From: Nocardioides sp. SYSU D00038
GTDB taxonomy: Bacteria; Actinomycetota; Actinomycetes; Propionibacteriales; Nocardioidaceae
Assembly (NCBI RefSeq): GCF_016924665.1
Contig: NZ_JAFFJT010000007.1
Span: 124,001 to 188,000, forward strand
Length of the DNA: 64,000 bases
Direction of reading: 5' to 3'
Shown here one piece after another: positions 1 through 8,663 of the stretch (position 1 is its first letter; each line of letters opens with the position of its first letter). Under the pieces are notes generated by a model that searched no databases, was not told where the DNA came from, and saw only the letters and a program-made list of their open reading frames with translations. Position numbers and translations under genes: made by a program.

Positions 1-1850
1 ATGCCCGTCCCGTCGTCGACGACGCTGAGCACGACGCCGTCGGGCGTGGTGGCGACCGAGACGTCGACCCGGGTGCAGCCGGCGTGCCGGTAGGCGTTGA
101 CGACCGCCTCGGCAGCCACGTGGTAGGTCGCGAGCTGGTGGCGGGTGTCGACCCGGCCGAGGTGCTCGCTGTCGACCCGGACGTCGAGCCCGCTCCCGGC
201 GAATCGCGCCGCCAGCACCGCCAGGGCGTCGCCCAGGTCGCCGTCGTCGAGCTGGGCGGGGAGCATGGCGCGGGCGAGGAGCCGCACGTCGTCGGTGCGC
301 CGCTCGACCTCGGTGGCGAGCTCGGCGAGCAGCTCGGCGGTGCCGTCGGGGTCGTGGCGCAGCCGGCGCTGCGCCGCGGCCAGGCCGAGACCCACCCCGG
401 CCAGCGCCGGGCCCATGCCGTCGTGGAGGTCGCGGCGCAGCATCCGGCGCTCCTCCATCCGCACCTCGAGCAGCCGGTCGGTCGCCGCCTCGAGCCGCTG
501 GTTGGCCTGGGCCAGCTCGAGGGCCACGCCGATCACGCCACGCATCTGCTCGATCTGGCGGGACGTCCGGTCGTCGACGCGCTGGCCCGGCGGCGCCGAT
601 GCGACGAGCTCGCCGAGGCGGCGTCCCTCCACCTGGAGCGGCACGGCGACCACGTCCGGCGCGAGCCGCCCCGACCCCACGACCAGGTGGCCGTCGACGC
701 TGCGCACCTGCACGCCGCCCAGTCGCAGGCCACGGCGCAGCGCGTCGACCAGGGATTCCAGGCTGGTCCGGCGCCCGGTCGGCTCGTCGCGGTCGAGGGC
801 GCGCAGCAGGCGCACCGGGTCGGCGCCCTGGCCGTAGACCAGCGAGTCGACCCGGGCCTGCAGCCAGTGGCGCAGCGGCTGACCCAGCGCGGTCACCAGC
901 CCGACCGCCAGCAGCCCGGCGACCTGCCGCGACCCGGGCAGCAGGTGCCCGAGCCCCCAGGCCAGGGCGGAGTAGCCGATCACCAGCGCGCCGGTCAGCA
1001 GCGCCCAGAGGGTGACCCGGCTGACCGTCACGTCGACGCCCCACAGCTGCTGGCCGAGCACGACCACCAGCAGCGCCGCCGGGAGGAAGAGCTGGGCGAC
1101 GACCAGGGCGAGGCCACTGACCTCGACCATCAGCGGCCCCATCGCCAGCAGGAAGACCACCGGCACGAAGGCCGCGTTCATGAACAGCTCCCCGACCACG
1201 AGCCACCCCAGACCGCGGCCGGCGTCGCCGCGCAGCCGGCGGCGCTGCACCAGCAGCCACCCGGCTCCGGCGAACCCGATCACCACGCACAGCCGCTGTG
1301 GCCACGCCCCGATGTGGTGGAAGACGCGCTGCACGGCGCTGCCCGACTCGGCGATCGCCAGCGGGTTGTCGACGTAGGGGTGCTGGGAGAGCGCGGTCGC
1401 CAGGGTGGCGACCACGATCGCCGCGACGGCGACCGCCAGCACCACCCGGGTCCAGGGCGGGCGCCGGCCCGGGACCACCAACCAGGGCAGCACCGCCATC
1501 GAGCCGAGAGTCCCCGGCACCCAGACCCAGGAACCGGCGGTCACGAGCAGGCCGACCAGCTGTGGCGGGGCGCCGTGGGCCAGCCCGAGCAGGGCGAGCT
1601 GCGCTACCAGCGCGGAGAGCCCGCAGCCGACCGCCACCAGCACCAGGATCCACGCCACCGGGTGTCGCGACCGGGGCAGCATCAGCCAGACCACCAGCCC
1701 GTAGGCGAGGGCCGAGACGACGTCCATCACCCAGTAGGCCAGCGAGTCGGGCGCGTCCCGGTTGACGCCGAGCAGCACGAGCGACGCGAGGGCCAGGGCC
1801 CAGGCCAGCCCGCAGGTGCCCATCGCGACCAGCCGCCACGACGCGCTCAC
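1..1850 (-). CDS. Membrane sensor histidine kinase, NarL type (C-terminus cut by window edge)
   Basis: Sensor half of a two-component system that would phosphorylate a LuxR/NarL-type response regulator lying beyond the left edge. About 616 residues are visible. The first ~330 are a chain of hydrophobic helices, giving a polytopic membrane input domain. A soluble GAF-like stretch follows, then the HisKA_3 dimerisation box RRDLHDGMGPALAG with the phospho-acceptor near His476, and the ATPase N-box EAVVNAYRHAG (Asn near 585). The reading stops just after the G1 box VVDDGTG, so only the end of the ATPase domain is missing. The GTG at 1850 is chosen because it opens the first hydrophobic helix; no clear ribosome site precedes it. 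The signal is not identifiable. Confidence 0.85.
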   Translation of the reverse strand, partial: MSASWRLVAMGTCGLAWALALASLVLLGVNRDAPDSLAYWVMDVVSALAYGLVVWLMLPRSRHPVAWILVLVAVGCGLSALVAQLALLGLAHGAPPQLVGLLVTAGSWVWVPGTLGSMAVLPWLVVPGRRPPWTRVVLAVAVAAIVVATLATALSQHPYVDNPLAIAESGSAVQRVFHHIGAWPQRLCVVIGFAGAGWLLVQRRRLRGDAGRGLGWLVVGELFMNAAFVPVVFLLAMGPLMVEVSGLALVVAQLFLPAALLVVVLGQQLWGVDVTVSRVTLWALLTGALVIGYSALAWGLGHLLPGSRQVAGLLAVGLVTALGQPLRHWLQARVDSLVYGQGADPVRLLRALDRDEPTGRRTSLESLVDALRRGLRLGGVQVRSVDGHLVVGSGRLAPDVVAVPLQVEGRRLGELVASAPPGQRVDDRTSRQIEQMRGVIGVALELAQANQRLEAATDRLLEVRMEERRMLRRDLHDGMGPALAGVGLGLAAAQRRLRHDPDGTAELLAELATEVERRTDDVRLLARAMLPAQLDDGDLGDALAVLAARFAGSGLDVRVDSEHLGRVDTRHQLATYHVAAEAVVNAYRHAGCTRVDVSVATTPDGVVLSVVDDGTG

Positions 1851-1963
1851 GGACCCGGGAGGGGGCGGACGCCGCTGCAGCACGGCAGCAAGTATGAGCG
1901 GCGCCGCGTCCCGGGTCTCAGGTTCGACCGTCCCGGGTGGCCCGGGCCACCGTCATCGTCGGA

Positions 1964-2521
1964 TCACTGGCGGACGAAGACGATGCTGAACTCGCCCTCC
2001 TCGGCGGTGATCCGGAAGCCCACCTGGTCGTCGACGGTGCCGTCGAGGGTCGGGCCGCCGAGGCCGTCCTCACCGCGGGCCGTCTCGTACGACGACAGGG
2101 CCTCCTCCCACGCCGACAGCGTGGTCTCGGGCGCGGAGTCGGTGATGTAGTCGAGCACCTCCTGCTCGTCGTTCGCGGTGCTGGAGGTCAGGCAGAGCGT
2201 GGCCTCGACCGGCGGCTCCGGCCAGTCGGCGGGGAGCATCTCGACGTCGGAGAGCTTGGGCTCGAAGTAGGCGAACGGGAAGTGCTCGATGCACTCCTCG
2301 GGCACCTCGGGTTCGCCGCCGCCCTCGTCACCACCCTCGTCACCGCCCTCGTCACCGCCCTCGTCACCACCGGTGCCACCGTCGTCGCCGACGTCGGCGG
2401 CGCCGGGGCCGGTCGGCTCGTCGTCGCCACCGCAGGCCGACAGGGTGGGGGCGGCCACCAGCGCGAGGGTGGCGAGGAGCAGGGCGGCGCGGCGGGGCCG
2501 TGGCCGGGTCTGGTTCGTCAT
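1964..2521 (-). CDS. Putative secreted lipoprotein with acidic Gly-Asp-Glu linker
   Basis: A 185-residue exported protein of unknown function. The ATG at 2521 gives an Arg-rich n-region, a hydrophobic core and a lipobox LSAC with the lipidated Cys at about residue 30. A low-complexity linker follows, with four GGDE-type repeats encoded by a 12-bp tandem repeat, then a C-terminal globular domain of about 115 residues containing two cysteines and ending in FSIVFVRQ. The linker probably holds the domain away from the membrane. I do not recognise the domain. An upstream extension of the frame is possible, but it would put residues before the signal peptide. Confidence 0.7.
   Translation of the reverse strand: MTNQTRPRPRRAALLLATLALVAAPTLSACGGDDEPTGPGAADVGDDGGTGGDEGGDEGGDEGGDEGGGEPEVPEECIEHFPFAYFEPKLSDVEMLPADWPEPPVEATLCLTSSTANDEQEVLDYITDSAPETTLSAWEEALSSYETARGEDGLGGPTLDGTVDDQVGFRITAEEGEFSIVFVRQ
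2322..2369 (-). repeat. 12-bp tandem repeat, 4 copies, coding
   Basis: Four consecutive units of ccctcgtcacc(a/g), in frame inside the lipoprotein gene. They encode the repeating Gly-Gly-Asp-Glu linker. Copy number may vary between strains because the units are nearly identical. Confidence 0.85.
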
Positions 2522-2665
2522 GGGGCCGAGGCTGGCGGTCCCGGCGACCCGGGCGGGAGGGGCGGCCGCCCCCGGTCGGCCGGGACCCATCCCCGGGACC
2601 CATCCCGGGGTGCGCCCCGACACGTGCCTCAGCACCGCTCAGGTCCCATCGGGGAGGATGGGGGC

Positions 2666-3997
2666 ATGGCGGACCTCCCACGCAAGGCCGCGGCACGCAC
2701 CGCGCGGCTCGCCGCGCTGCCGCTGGGCTACGCCGGCCGCACCGCCCTCGGGCTGGGCAAGCGGCTCGGCGGCGCCTCGGCCGAGTCGGTGATGACCGAG
2801 GTCCAGCAGCGCACCGCCGAGCAGCTGTTCCGCACCCTGGGCGAGCTCAAGGGCGGCGCGATGAAGTTCGGGCAGGCGCTCTCGGTGCTCGAGGCCGCGC
2901 TGCCCGAGGAGCTCGCGGCGCCGTACCGCGCCGAGCTCACCCGGCTCCAGGACTCCGCTCCCCCGATGCCGACCCAGACCGTGCGCGACATCCTCGCCAC
3001 CGACCTCGGCCCCGACTGGCAGGAGCGGCTGGTCTGGCTCGACGGGGGCCCGACGGCCGCCGCCTCGATCGGTCAGGTGCACCGGGGCCGGTGGCACGAC
3101 GGCCGCGACGTCGCGGTGAAGGTTCAGTACCCCGGCAGCGAGGAGGCGCTCCGCTCCGACCTGCGCCAGCTCGCTCGCCTGGCACGCACCGTCGGCTCGC
3201 TGGTGCCCGGCATCGACGTCAAGCCCCTGGTCGCCGAGATGCAGGCCCGCGCCGTCGACGAGCTCGACTACCAGCTCGAGGCCGACGCGCAGCGGACCTT
3301 CGCGGAGGCCTTCGCCGGCGACCCCGACATCGTGGTGCCGGGGGTCGTCGACGTCGGCGCGACCGTGCTGGTCACCGAGTGGGTCGACAGCCCCGGCTCG
3401 CTGGCGACCGTGATCGCCTCCGGCACCCAGGCCGAGCGAGACCACTACGGCGAGCTCTACACCCGCTTCCAGTTCTCCGGCCCGGGCCGCACCGGCATGC
3501 TCCACGCCGACCCCCACCCCGGGAACTTCCGGGTGCTCCCGGGACCCGACGGTGCCGCCGGCCGGCTGGCCGTGCTCGACTTCGGCGCGGTCGCGCGGCT
3601 CGAGAGCCGTGGGCTGCCCGAGGCGATGGGCCGGCTGATCCGGGTCGCCCAGGAGGGCGACTCCGCCGCGCTGCTCGAGGGCCTGCGCGCCGAGGGGTTC
3701 GTCAAGGACCGGATCACCCTCGACCCCGAGCTGGTGCGCGACTACCTCTCGCCGTTCGTCGAGCCCACCCTGGTGGAGCGGTTCCGGTTCTCCCGCGAGT
3801 GGATGCGCGGCCAGTTCCAGCGGATCAACGACCCCCGCGACCCGTCGTACGCCGTGGCGATGCGGCTGAACCTGCCACCGTCGTACCTGCTCATCCACCG
3901 CACCTGGGTGGGCGGCATCGGCGTGCTCAGCCAGCTCGAGGCGGAGGCGCCGTTCCGCGCCATCCTCGAGGAGCACCTGCCGGGGTTCGCGCCGTGA
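2666..3997 (+). CDS. ABC1/AarF (UbiB-like) atypical kinase
   Basis: A 443-residue member of the ABC1 family of atypical kinases/ATPases, which in other bacteria support isoprenoid-quinone or lipid metabolism. Family signatures are in order: the KxGQ motif KFGQ (67-70), the Ala-rich loop AAASIGQVH (131-139), the catalytic lysine in VAVKVQYPG (Lys152), DPHPGN (282-287) and the metal-binding DFG (305-307). Start ATG 2666 follows GGGGAGG. Actinobacteria make menaquinone, so a quinone role is only inferred. The 3' end overlaps the convergent VOC gene by 71 bp. Confidence 0.9.
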   Translation: MADLPRKAAARTARLAALPLGYAGRTALGLGKRLGGASAESVMTEVQQRTAEQLFRTLGELKGGAMKFGQALSVLEAALPEELAAPYRAELTRLQDSAPPMPTQTVRDILATDLGPDWQERLVWLDGGPTAAASIGQVHRGRWHDGRDVAVKVQYPGSEEALRSDLRQLARLARTVGSLVPGIDVKPLVAEMQARAVDELDYQLEADAQRTFAEAFAGDPDIVVPGVVDVGATVLVTEWVDSPGSLATVIASGTQAERDHYGELYTRFQFSGPGRTGMLHADPHPGNFRVLPGPDGAAGRLAVLDFGAVARLESRGLPEAMGRLIRVAQEGDSAALLEGLRAEGFVKDRITLDPELVRDYLSPFVEPTLVERFRFSREWMRGQFQRINDPRDPSYAVAMRLNLPPSYLLIHRTWVGGIGVLSQLEAEAPFRAILEEHLPGFAP

Positions 3998-4736
3998 CCC
4001 GGGGCGACCGCCGGGTCACGCAGTAGACGAGACCACCGGGGTCGCGGAGCACGGTCCAGTCGTCGTGGGTGGCCACCACCTCGGCGCCGGCGGCCACGTG
4101 GGCGGCGACCTCGGCGGGGCGGTCCGTCGTCGCCCAGTCGAGGTGGGCGCGCACCGCGGGCTCCTCGTCGTCGAGCCGCTGGAGGAGCAGCTGGACGGGC
4201 TGCCGGTCGTCGGGGGTGAGCCGACCGAACTCCGAGCCGGGGGCGGGGTCGCGCCGGTGCCAACCGGTGGCGGCGGACCAGAAGTCGAGCTCGGCGTCGT
4301 AGCGACCGGGTGGGACGTCGAGGCAGACCTGGTCGACCTCCGAGACCCGCCCGTCCGGCCAGGTGCGCGGCGCGGACCGGGTGGCGGCCGGGCGGTCGAC
4401 CAGGCAGAACGGCAGGCCGCCCGGGGAGCGCAGCACCAGGTGGTCGCCGGCGTCGTCGGTCACGGCCGCTCCGAGCGCGACCAGCTCCTCGGCGGCGGCC
4501 GCCACCTCGGGGACGTGCAGGTCGAGGTGGACGCGGGGCGGGCCGTCGCCGACCCGCTGCACTCGGAGGTGGTCGTCGCCCGCGGACGGCACCAGGGTCG
4601 CGAACTCGTCGTGGTCGCCCCGCGGCGCCGAGAGGGCGTGCCCGGTGACCCGCTGCCAGAAGCCCACCGACGCCTCGTGCCCGGCGGCGGGCAGGTCGAG
4701 GAACGCGGTGACCCAGCTCGGGGTCACCTCGCCCAC
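3927..4736 (-). CDS. VOC-family (glyoxalase-fold) protein, two tandem domains
   Basis: A 269-residue protein with two beta-alpha-beta-beta-beta modules of the vicinal-oxygen-chelate superfamily: one at about 5-120 ending RSPGGLPFCLV, and one at about 130-235 ending RDPGGLVYCV. This matches the glyoxalase/bleomycin-resistance-like proteins common in actinobacteria; the substrate cannot be read from sequence. The start is GTG 4736 or GTG 4727, neither with a strong ribosome site. The frame runs on about 30 residues past the second domain, through the end of the convergent ABC1 gene, so the last part of the protein is encoded antisense to that gene. Confidence 0.75.
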   Translation of the reverse strand: MGEVTPSWVTAFLDLPAAGHEASVGFWQRVTGHALSAPRGDHDEFATLVPSAGDDHLRVQRVGDGPPRVHLDLHVPEVAAAAEELVALGAAVTDDAGDHLVLRSPGGLPFCLVDRPAATRSAPRTWPDGRVSEVDQVCLDVPPGRYDAELDFWSAATGWHRRDPAPGSEFGRLTPDDRQPVQLLLQRLDDEEPAVRAHLDWATTDRPAEVAAHVAAGAEVVATHDDWTVLRDPGGLVYCVTRRSPRVTARTPAGAPRGWRGTAPPPRAG

Positions 4737-4827
4737 CGTCGGGGACCCGTCGCCGCCGTCATGGCGTGAACCTAGCGCGCGGGGCGCCGTTCGTCGTGCG
4801 GCTTTTTTCCGACGCTGCCCCCGCGGC

Positions 4828-5607
4828 TCACCACACCCCGACGACGTCGCCGCCGATCCGCACGACGAACGCGGTGACGACGACGATGAAGAACCCGCGC
4901 ACGAACCGGGCGCCTCGGGAGACCGCAACCCGGGCGCCGAGGTAGCCGCCCACCAGGTTGCAGGCGCCCAGCACCAGGGCCAGCCGCCACATCACCGCGC
5001 CCTGGGGTACGAACAGCAGCAGGGCGCCGAGGTTGGTGGCCCAGTTGGCCATCTTGGCCTTGGCCGAGGCCTCGAGGAAGCTGTAGCCGAGCAGCCCGAC
5101 CAGCGCGATCACGAAGAAGCTGCCGGTGCCGGGGCCGAGCACGCCGTCGTAGAAGCCGATCGCCAGACCGACCACCATCGCGGTGCCGAGGTGGCGGCCC
5201 CCGCTGTGGAGCAGCACGGTCTCGGCGCCGACGCCGGGCCGCAGCACGACGTAGGCCCCGACCACGACCAGGGCGACCAGCACGATCGGCTCGAACGCCT
5301 CGCGCGGCACCTGGCTCGCGACCAGCGCCCCCAGGAACGACCCGACCAGGGCGAGCCCCATCAGCGGCAGGAAGGTGCGCGGGTCGGGCCGGACCCGGCG
5401 GTAGTAGGTGATCGAGCTGACGCTGGTGCCGGAGAACGACGCCAGCTTGTTGGTGGCCAGGATCGTGACCGGGCTCGCCTGCGGCAGCCCGAGCAGCAGC
5501 GCGGGCAGCTGCACCAGCCCGCCGCCGCCCACGACCGCGTCGACGAACCCCGCCGTCAGCGCGGCCAGGCCGAGGAGCACCAGCGTCGTGGTCGTGAGGT
5601 CGCTCAC
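4828..5607 (-). CDS. TSUP-family (TauE/SafE) membrane permease
   Basis: A 259-residue polytopic membrane protein of the TSUP family, whose characterised members move sulfite, sulfonates or other organosulfur anions. The family repeat is visible: N-terminal GFVDAVVGGGGLVQLPALL and the second-half copy GFYDGVLGPGTGSFFVIALV. The start is GTG 5607, whose bases overlap the stop of the azlD-like gene (GTGA), so the two are translationally coupled. This is the last gene of a three-gene operon with azlC and azlD; whether all three handle one substrate is unknown. Confidence 0.88.
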   Translation of the reverse strand: MSDLTTTTLVLLGLAALTAGFVDAVVGGGGLVQLPALLLGLPQASPVTILATNKLASFSGTSVSSITYYRRVRPDPRTFLPLMGLALVGSFLGALVASQVPREAFEPIVLVALVVVGAYVVLRPGVGAETVLLHSGGRHLGTAMVVGLAIGFYDGVLGPGTGSFFVIALVGLLGYSFLEASAKAKMANWATNLGALLLFVPQGAVMWRLALVLGACNLVGGYLGARVAVSRGARFVRGFFIVVVTAFVVRIGGDVVGVW

Positions 5608-5915
5608 GGCAGCCCCACCGCCCGCAGGCCGGCCGTGACCGCCGCGGCGACCACGACGGCCACCACGACGTGCACGTCGCGCCACAGCAGCACGCCGCCC
5701 ACGGCCACGCCGGCCGTGCTCGAGTCGACCTGGAGCTGACGGCCCTCGGCCAGCGCCGAGGCCACCACCAACGCGGCGAGCAGCGGCCCGGCCAGCAGCA
5801 CGATCACGCCGTCGAAGCGCGACGGCAGGTCGCGGCCACCGAGGACGACGGGGCCCAGGGCCCGGAGCACCACCGTGAGCACGGCGACCACGCCGATGAG
5901 CACCCAGAGGTTCAC
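5604..5915 (-). CDS. azlD: AzlD-family branched-chain amino acid exporter small subunit
   Basis: A 103-residue protein with about four hydrophobic helices, the size and pattern of AzlD, the small partner of AzlC in branched-chain amino acid efflux. The GTG start at 5915 overlaps the azlC stop by 4 bp and its own stop overlaps the TSUP start by 4 bp, so all three genes are coupled. The sequence GPVVLGGRDLPSRFDGVIVLL fits the AzlD core. Assignment rests on size, topology and position beside azlC. Confidence 0.85.
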   Translation of the reverse strand: MNLWVLIGVVAVLTVVLRALGPVVLGGRDLPSRFDGVIVLLAGPLLAALVVASALAEGRQLQVDSSTAGVAVGGVLLWRDVHVVVAVVVAAAVTAGLRAVGLP

Positions 5916-6583
5916 CGCGCCACCCTCGACGGTGCGAGCCCGACCAGGGCGGTGACGGCCGCGGCGAGGATCGGCACGCCCGGAGGCGCGAACGGCACCA
6001 GCGCCAGCGCGACCGCACCACCGACCACCGCCACCCAGCGCGACTCGGGCCGGCGCAGCTCGACGATCAGCAGGGCCAGGAAGAACGTGGGGAACACCGC
6101 GTCGAACCCGAACCGGTCGGTGTCGCCGAGCAGGTCACCGCCGAAAGCGCCGAGCGCGGTGCCGGTGACGAAGGTGACGTACTGCGGGAGGGTGGCGCCG
6201 AACATCAGCCACCGGTCGAAGGTGCCGTCGTGGCGATCGGCGAGCACCCACGACGGGTCGACCATGCCCTGGGCCTGCACCGCTCGCGACAGCGGGCGGC
6301 CCGGCACCGAGGGCGCCAGCGCCATCCCCATCGCGAGGAAGCGCGCGTTCATCAGTCCGGCCGCCGCCACCGCGGGCAGGAAGCCTCCGCCGCTGGCCAG
6401 CACCGAGAGGATCGCGAACTGGGCCGAGCCCGCGTGCACCACCGCCGACATCGTGACGGCCTGCCAGGCCGAGAGCCCGGTCTGCACGGCGAGCACCCCG
6501 AACGACGCCGACAGCAGCAGGCCGGCCACCGCGAAGGGCGTGCCGAGGCGCAGCCCGCGGCGGAAGGACTCGGGCGCTGGCAT
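5912..6583 (-). CDS. azlC: AzlC-family branched-chain amino acid permease
   Basis: A 223-residue inner-membrane protein, the large subunit of an AzlCD-type exporter. It has the N-terminal FRRGLRLGTPFAVAG stretch, the conserved SAVVHAGSAQFAIL region at about 46-60 and the NARFLAMGMALAP segment at about 80-92, with six or more membrane helices. It is first in an operon running azlC-azlD-TSUP. The VWA-domain gene lies upstream on the same strand, ending 24 bp from this gene's stop-distal side, so read-through is possible. Substrate is inferred from the family. Confidence 0.88.
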   Translation of the reverse strand: MPAPESFRRGLRLGTPFAVAGLLLSASFGVLAVQTGLSAWQAVTMSAVVHAGSAQFAILSVLASGGGFLPAVAAAGLMNARFLAMGMALAPSVPGRPLSRAVQAQGMVDPSWVLADRHDGTFDRWLMFGATLPQYVTFVTGTALGAFGGDLLGDTDRFGFDAVFPTFFLALLIVELRRPESRWVAVVGGAVALALVPFAPPGVPILAAAVTALVGLAPSRVAR

Positions 6584-6607
6584 CGCCGCCCAGCCTAGGC
6601 GCAGCCC

Positions 6608-8641
6608 TCAGTCGCCGACCCAGAAGCCCCGGCTGCCGAACCACCCGTCGTAGCCCCCGCCGAACCCGCCGGACCCACCGCCACCGGTGCGGCCGCCGAG
6701 GTAGGAACCCACCACCGCAGCGCCGAGGTCGCCGAGCTCGGGTGCGACCACCCTGCCGTCGACCCGCGAGGCCATCGACTCGATGAACCGGGCCAGCCCG
6801 GGGTCGTCGCCGAGGCGGAAGAACGTGGTCTGGGCGCCGAGCCGCATCGAGGCGTCGAGCTCGCGCACGGCGTACGCGACCGTGAGGGGGTGGGGCGGGT
6901 AGGAGAAGTAGACCTGGCCGTCGGGCTCGAGGTGCGAGGTCGGCTCTCCGTCGGTGACGATCAGCAGCACCGGCTGGGCGTTGGGGTGCTTGCGGAAGTG
7001 GCGGTTGGCGAGCAGCAGCGCGTGGTGGAGGTTGGTCCCCTTGTCGTACATCGCCTCCAGCCCGGTGAGCTGCTCGATCTCCATCACCTCGGCGTGCCGG
7101 CCGAACGAGATCAGCTGCAGGTGGTCGCCGCGGAACCGCGAGCGGATCAGCGTGTGCAGCGCCAGCGCGGTGCGCTTCATCGGCACCCAGCGGCCGTCCA
7201 TCGCCATCGAGAACGACGTGTCGACGAGCAGGGCGACCGCGGCCTGGGTGCGGGCCTCGGTCTCCTGCACCTCGACGTCGTCGATGGTGATCCGGGGGCC
7301 GCCGCCCTCGAAGGCACGCCGGGTCATGCCGTTGAGCACGGTGCGCGGGATGTCCCACGGCTCGGTGTCGCCGAACTGCCACTCGCGGGTCGCACCCGAC
7401 CGCTCGCCCGCCGCGCCGGCGCGGTTCATCTCGCGCTGCCCCTGGCGTCCCGACATCCGCCGGGCGACGTCGCGCAGCAGCGCCTTGCCGAGCTGGCGCA
7501 TCGCCTTGGGCGTCAGCCGCAGCTGCCCGTCGGAGCCGCGCTTGACGGTGCCGCTGTCGCGCAGCGCCCGCTCCAGCTCCTGCAGGGTGCGGGCGTCGAC
7601 CGCGGCGTCGTCGCCGAGCTGGCGGGCGAGCGCGTCGAGGTCGAGGTCGTCCATCCGGGCGCCGCCGTAGGACTGGGAGAGCTGCTCGGAGAGCGCGTCG
7701 AGCTCGGCGAGGTCCTGGAGCGCGCCGGTGCCGTCGCCGAGGCCGAGGCCCTCCTCGCCCTCGAACCGCTCCGAGCCGCCCCAGTCCTCGCCGGGCCGCA
7801 GCGACTGGAGGTTGGCGTCGAGGCGCGAGAGCGACTCCATCAGCGCCGGCGACCCGAAGGCCTGGCCCGAGAGCTCCATCAGCTCCTGGCGCTGCTCGGG
7901 CGTCATCGAGCTCAGCATCCGCTGGGCGGCGGCCGAGCGCCTGGCCAGGGTGTCGAGCAGCTCGTCGACGTCCTGGGGGTCCTCGGGGAAGAAGTCGCCG
8001 TGCTTGCCCATGAACTCTGCGAAGTCCTCGGGGGTGTCCTCGCCGCGCTGGTGCTTCTCGAGCAGCTCGTTGAGGTCGGTGAGCATCCTGTCGATCGCCG
8101 CCCGGTCCTCGTCGGTGGCGTTCTCCAGGGCCTGCTTCATGCCCGCGAACCGCTGGTCGAGCAGCTCGCGGCCCAGCAGGTCCTTGATCTTCTCGTACTC
8201 CTCGCGGGCCTCCCGGCTCTGCCAGTCGTACGACGCCAGCTCACTCACCGCCGCCGCCGTGCTGGCCGGGAGGTTCTCCAGCTGGAGCTCGCGGAACGCC
8301 CGGTCGGCGTCGTCCATCATCGCGTCGCGGGCCAGCTGCTTGCGCTCCTCGAGCACCGCCCGGTCGAGCAGCTGGCGGACCTCCCGCAGCGTGCCGTCGA
8401 GGTCGTGGCGCTGCAGGATCTCCTGGCGCCGCTCGGCGACCCGGCGGGCCAGGTCGTCGAGGCCCCGCTGGTCGCGGCCACCCCGGCGCAGGAACTCGCG
8501 CATCGCCCGCTCCGGGGAGTAGCCCGCCATCACGTCCTCGCCGATGGCGTCGAGCGCCTCGGCGAGGTCGACCGGTGGGGCGAGCGGGTCGCCGCCGTCG
8601 TACTTCCGGAAGCGGGAGGCGCGGGTCCGGGAACGGGTCAC
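6608..8641 (-). CDS. VWA-domain protein, partner of MoxR-like AAA ATPase
   Basis: A 677-residue cytoplasmic protein. Residues 1-440 are charged, largely helical and coiled-coil-prone. The C-terminal von Willebrand A domain has a complete MIDAS metal site: DTSFS from about Asp474, the Thr of KGTNL near 536 and the Asp of VTDGEP near 564. A Gly-rich tail (about 645-677) ends the chain. VWA proteins of this type work with MoxR/RavA-like AAA ATPases as metal-insertion or assembly chaperones, and such an ATPase lies two genes upstream. Client unknown. Start GTG 8641. Confidence 0.88.
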   Translation of the reverse strand: MTRSRTRASRFRKYDGGDPLAPPVDLAEALDAIGEDVMAGYSPERAMREFLRRGGRDQRGLDDLARRVAERRQEILQRHDLDGTLREVRQLLDRAVLEERKQLARDAMMDDADRAFRELQLENLPASTAAAVSELASYDWQSREAREEYEKIKDLLGRELLDQRFAGMKQALENATDEDRAAIDRMLTDLNELLEKHQRGEDTPEDFAEFMGKHGDFFPEDPQDVDELLDTLARRSAAAQRMLSSMTPEQRQELMELSGQAFGSPALMESLSRLDANLQSLRPGEDWGGSERFEGEEGLGLGDGTGALQDLAELDALSEQLSQSYGGARMDDLDLDALARQLGDDAAVDARTLQELERALRDSGTVKRGSDGQLRLTPKAMRQLGKALLRDVARRMSGRQGQREMNRAGAAGERSGATREWQFGDTEPWDIPRTVLNGMTRRAFEGGGPRITIDDVEVQETEARTQAAVALLVDTSFSMAMDGRWVPMKRTALALHTLIRSRFRGDHLQLISFGRHAEVMEIEQLTGLEAMYDKGTNLHHALLLANRHFRKHPNAQPVLLIVTDGEPTSHLEPDGQVYFSYPPHPLTVAYAVRELDASMRLGAQTTFFRLGDDPGLARFIESMASRVDGRVVAPELGDLGAAVVGSYLGGRTGGGGSGGFGGGYDGWFGSRGFWVGD

Positions 8642-8663
8642 GCTCCCAGCCTAGGTCGGGTCG

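Noticed and set aside
84..2150. Long open frame on the plus strand opposite the sensor kinase
   Set aside because: It is antisense to a clear histidine kinase with H, N and G boxes; long antisense frames are expected in very GC-rich DNA, and its product is low-complexity Arg/His/Gln/Pro.
4740..4762. ATG at 4762 as the VOC start
   Set aside because: It is out of frame and meets a stop after 12 codons; the GTG codons at 4736 and 4727 are in frame.
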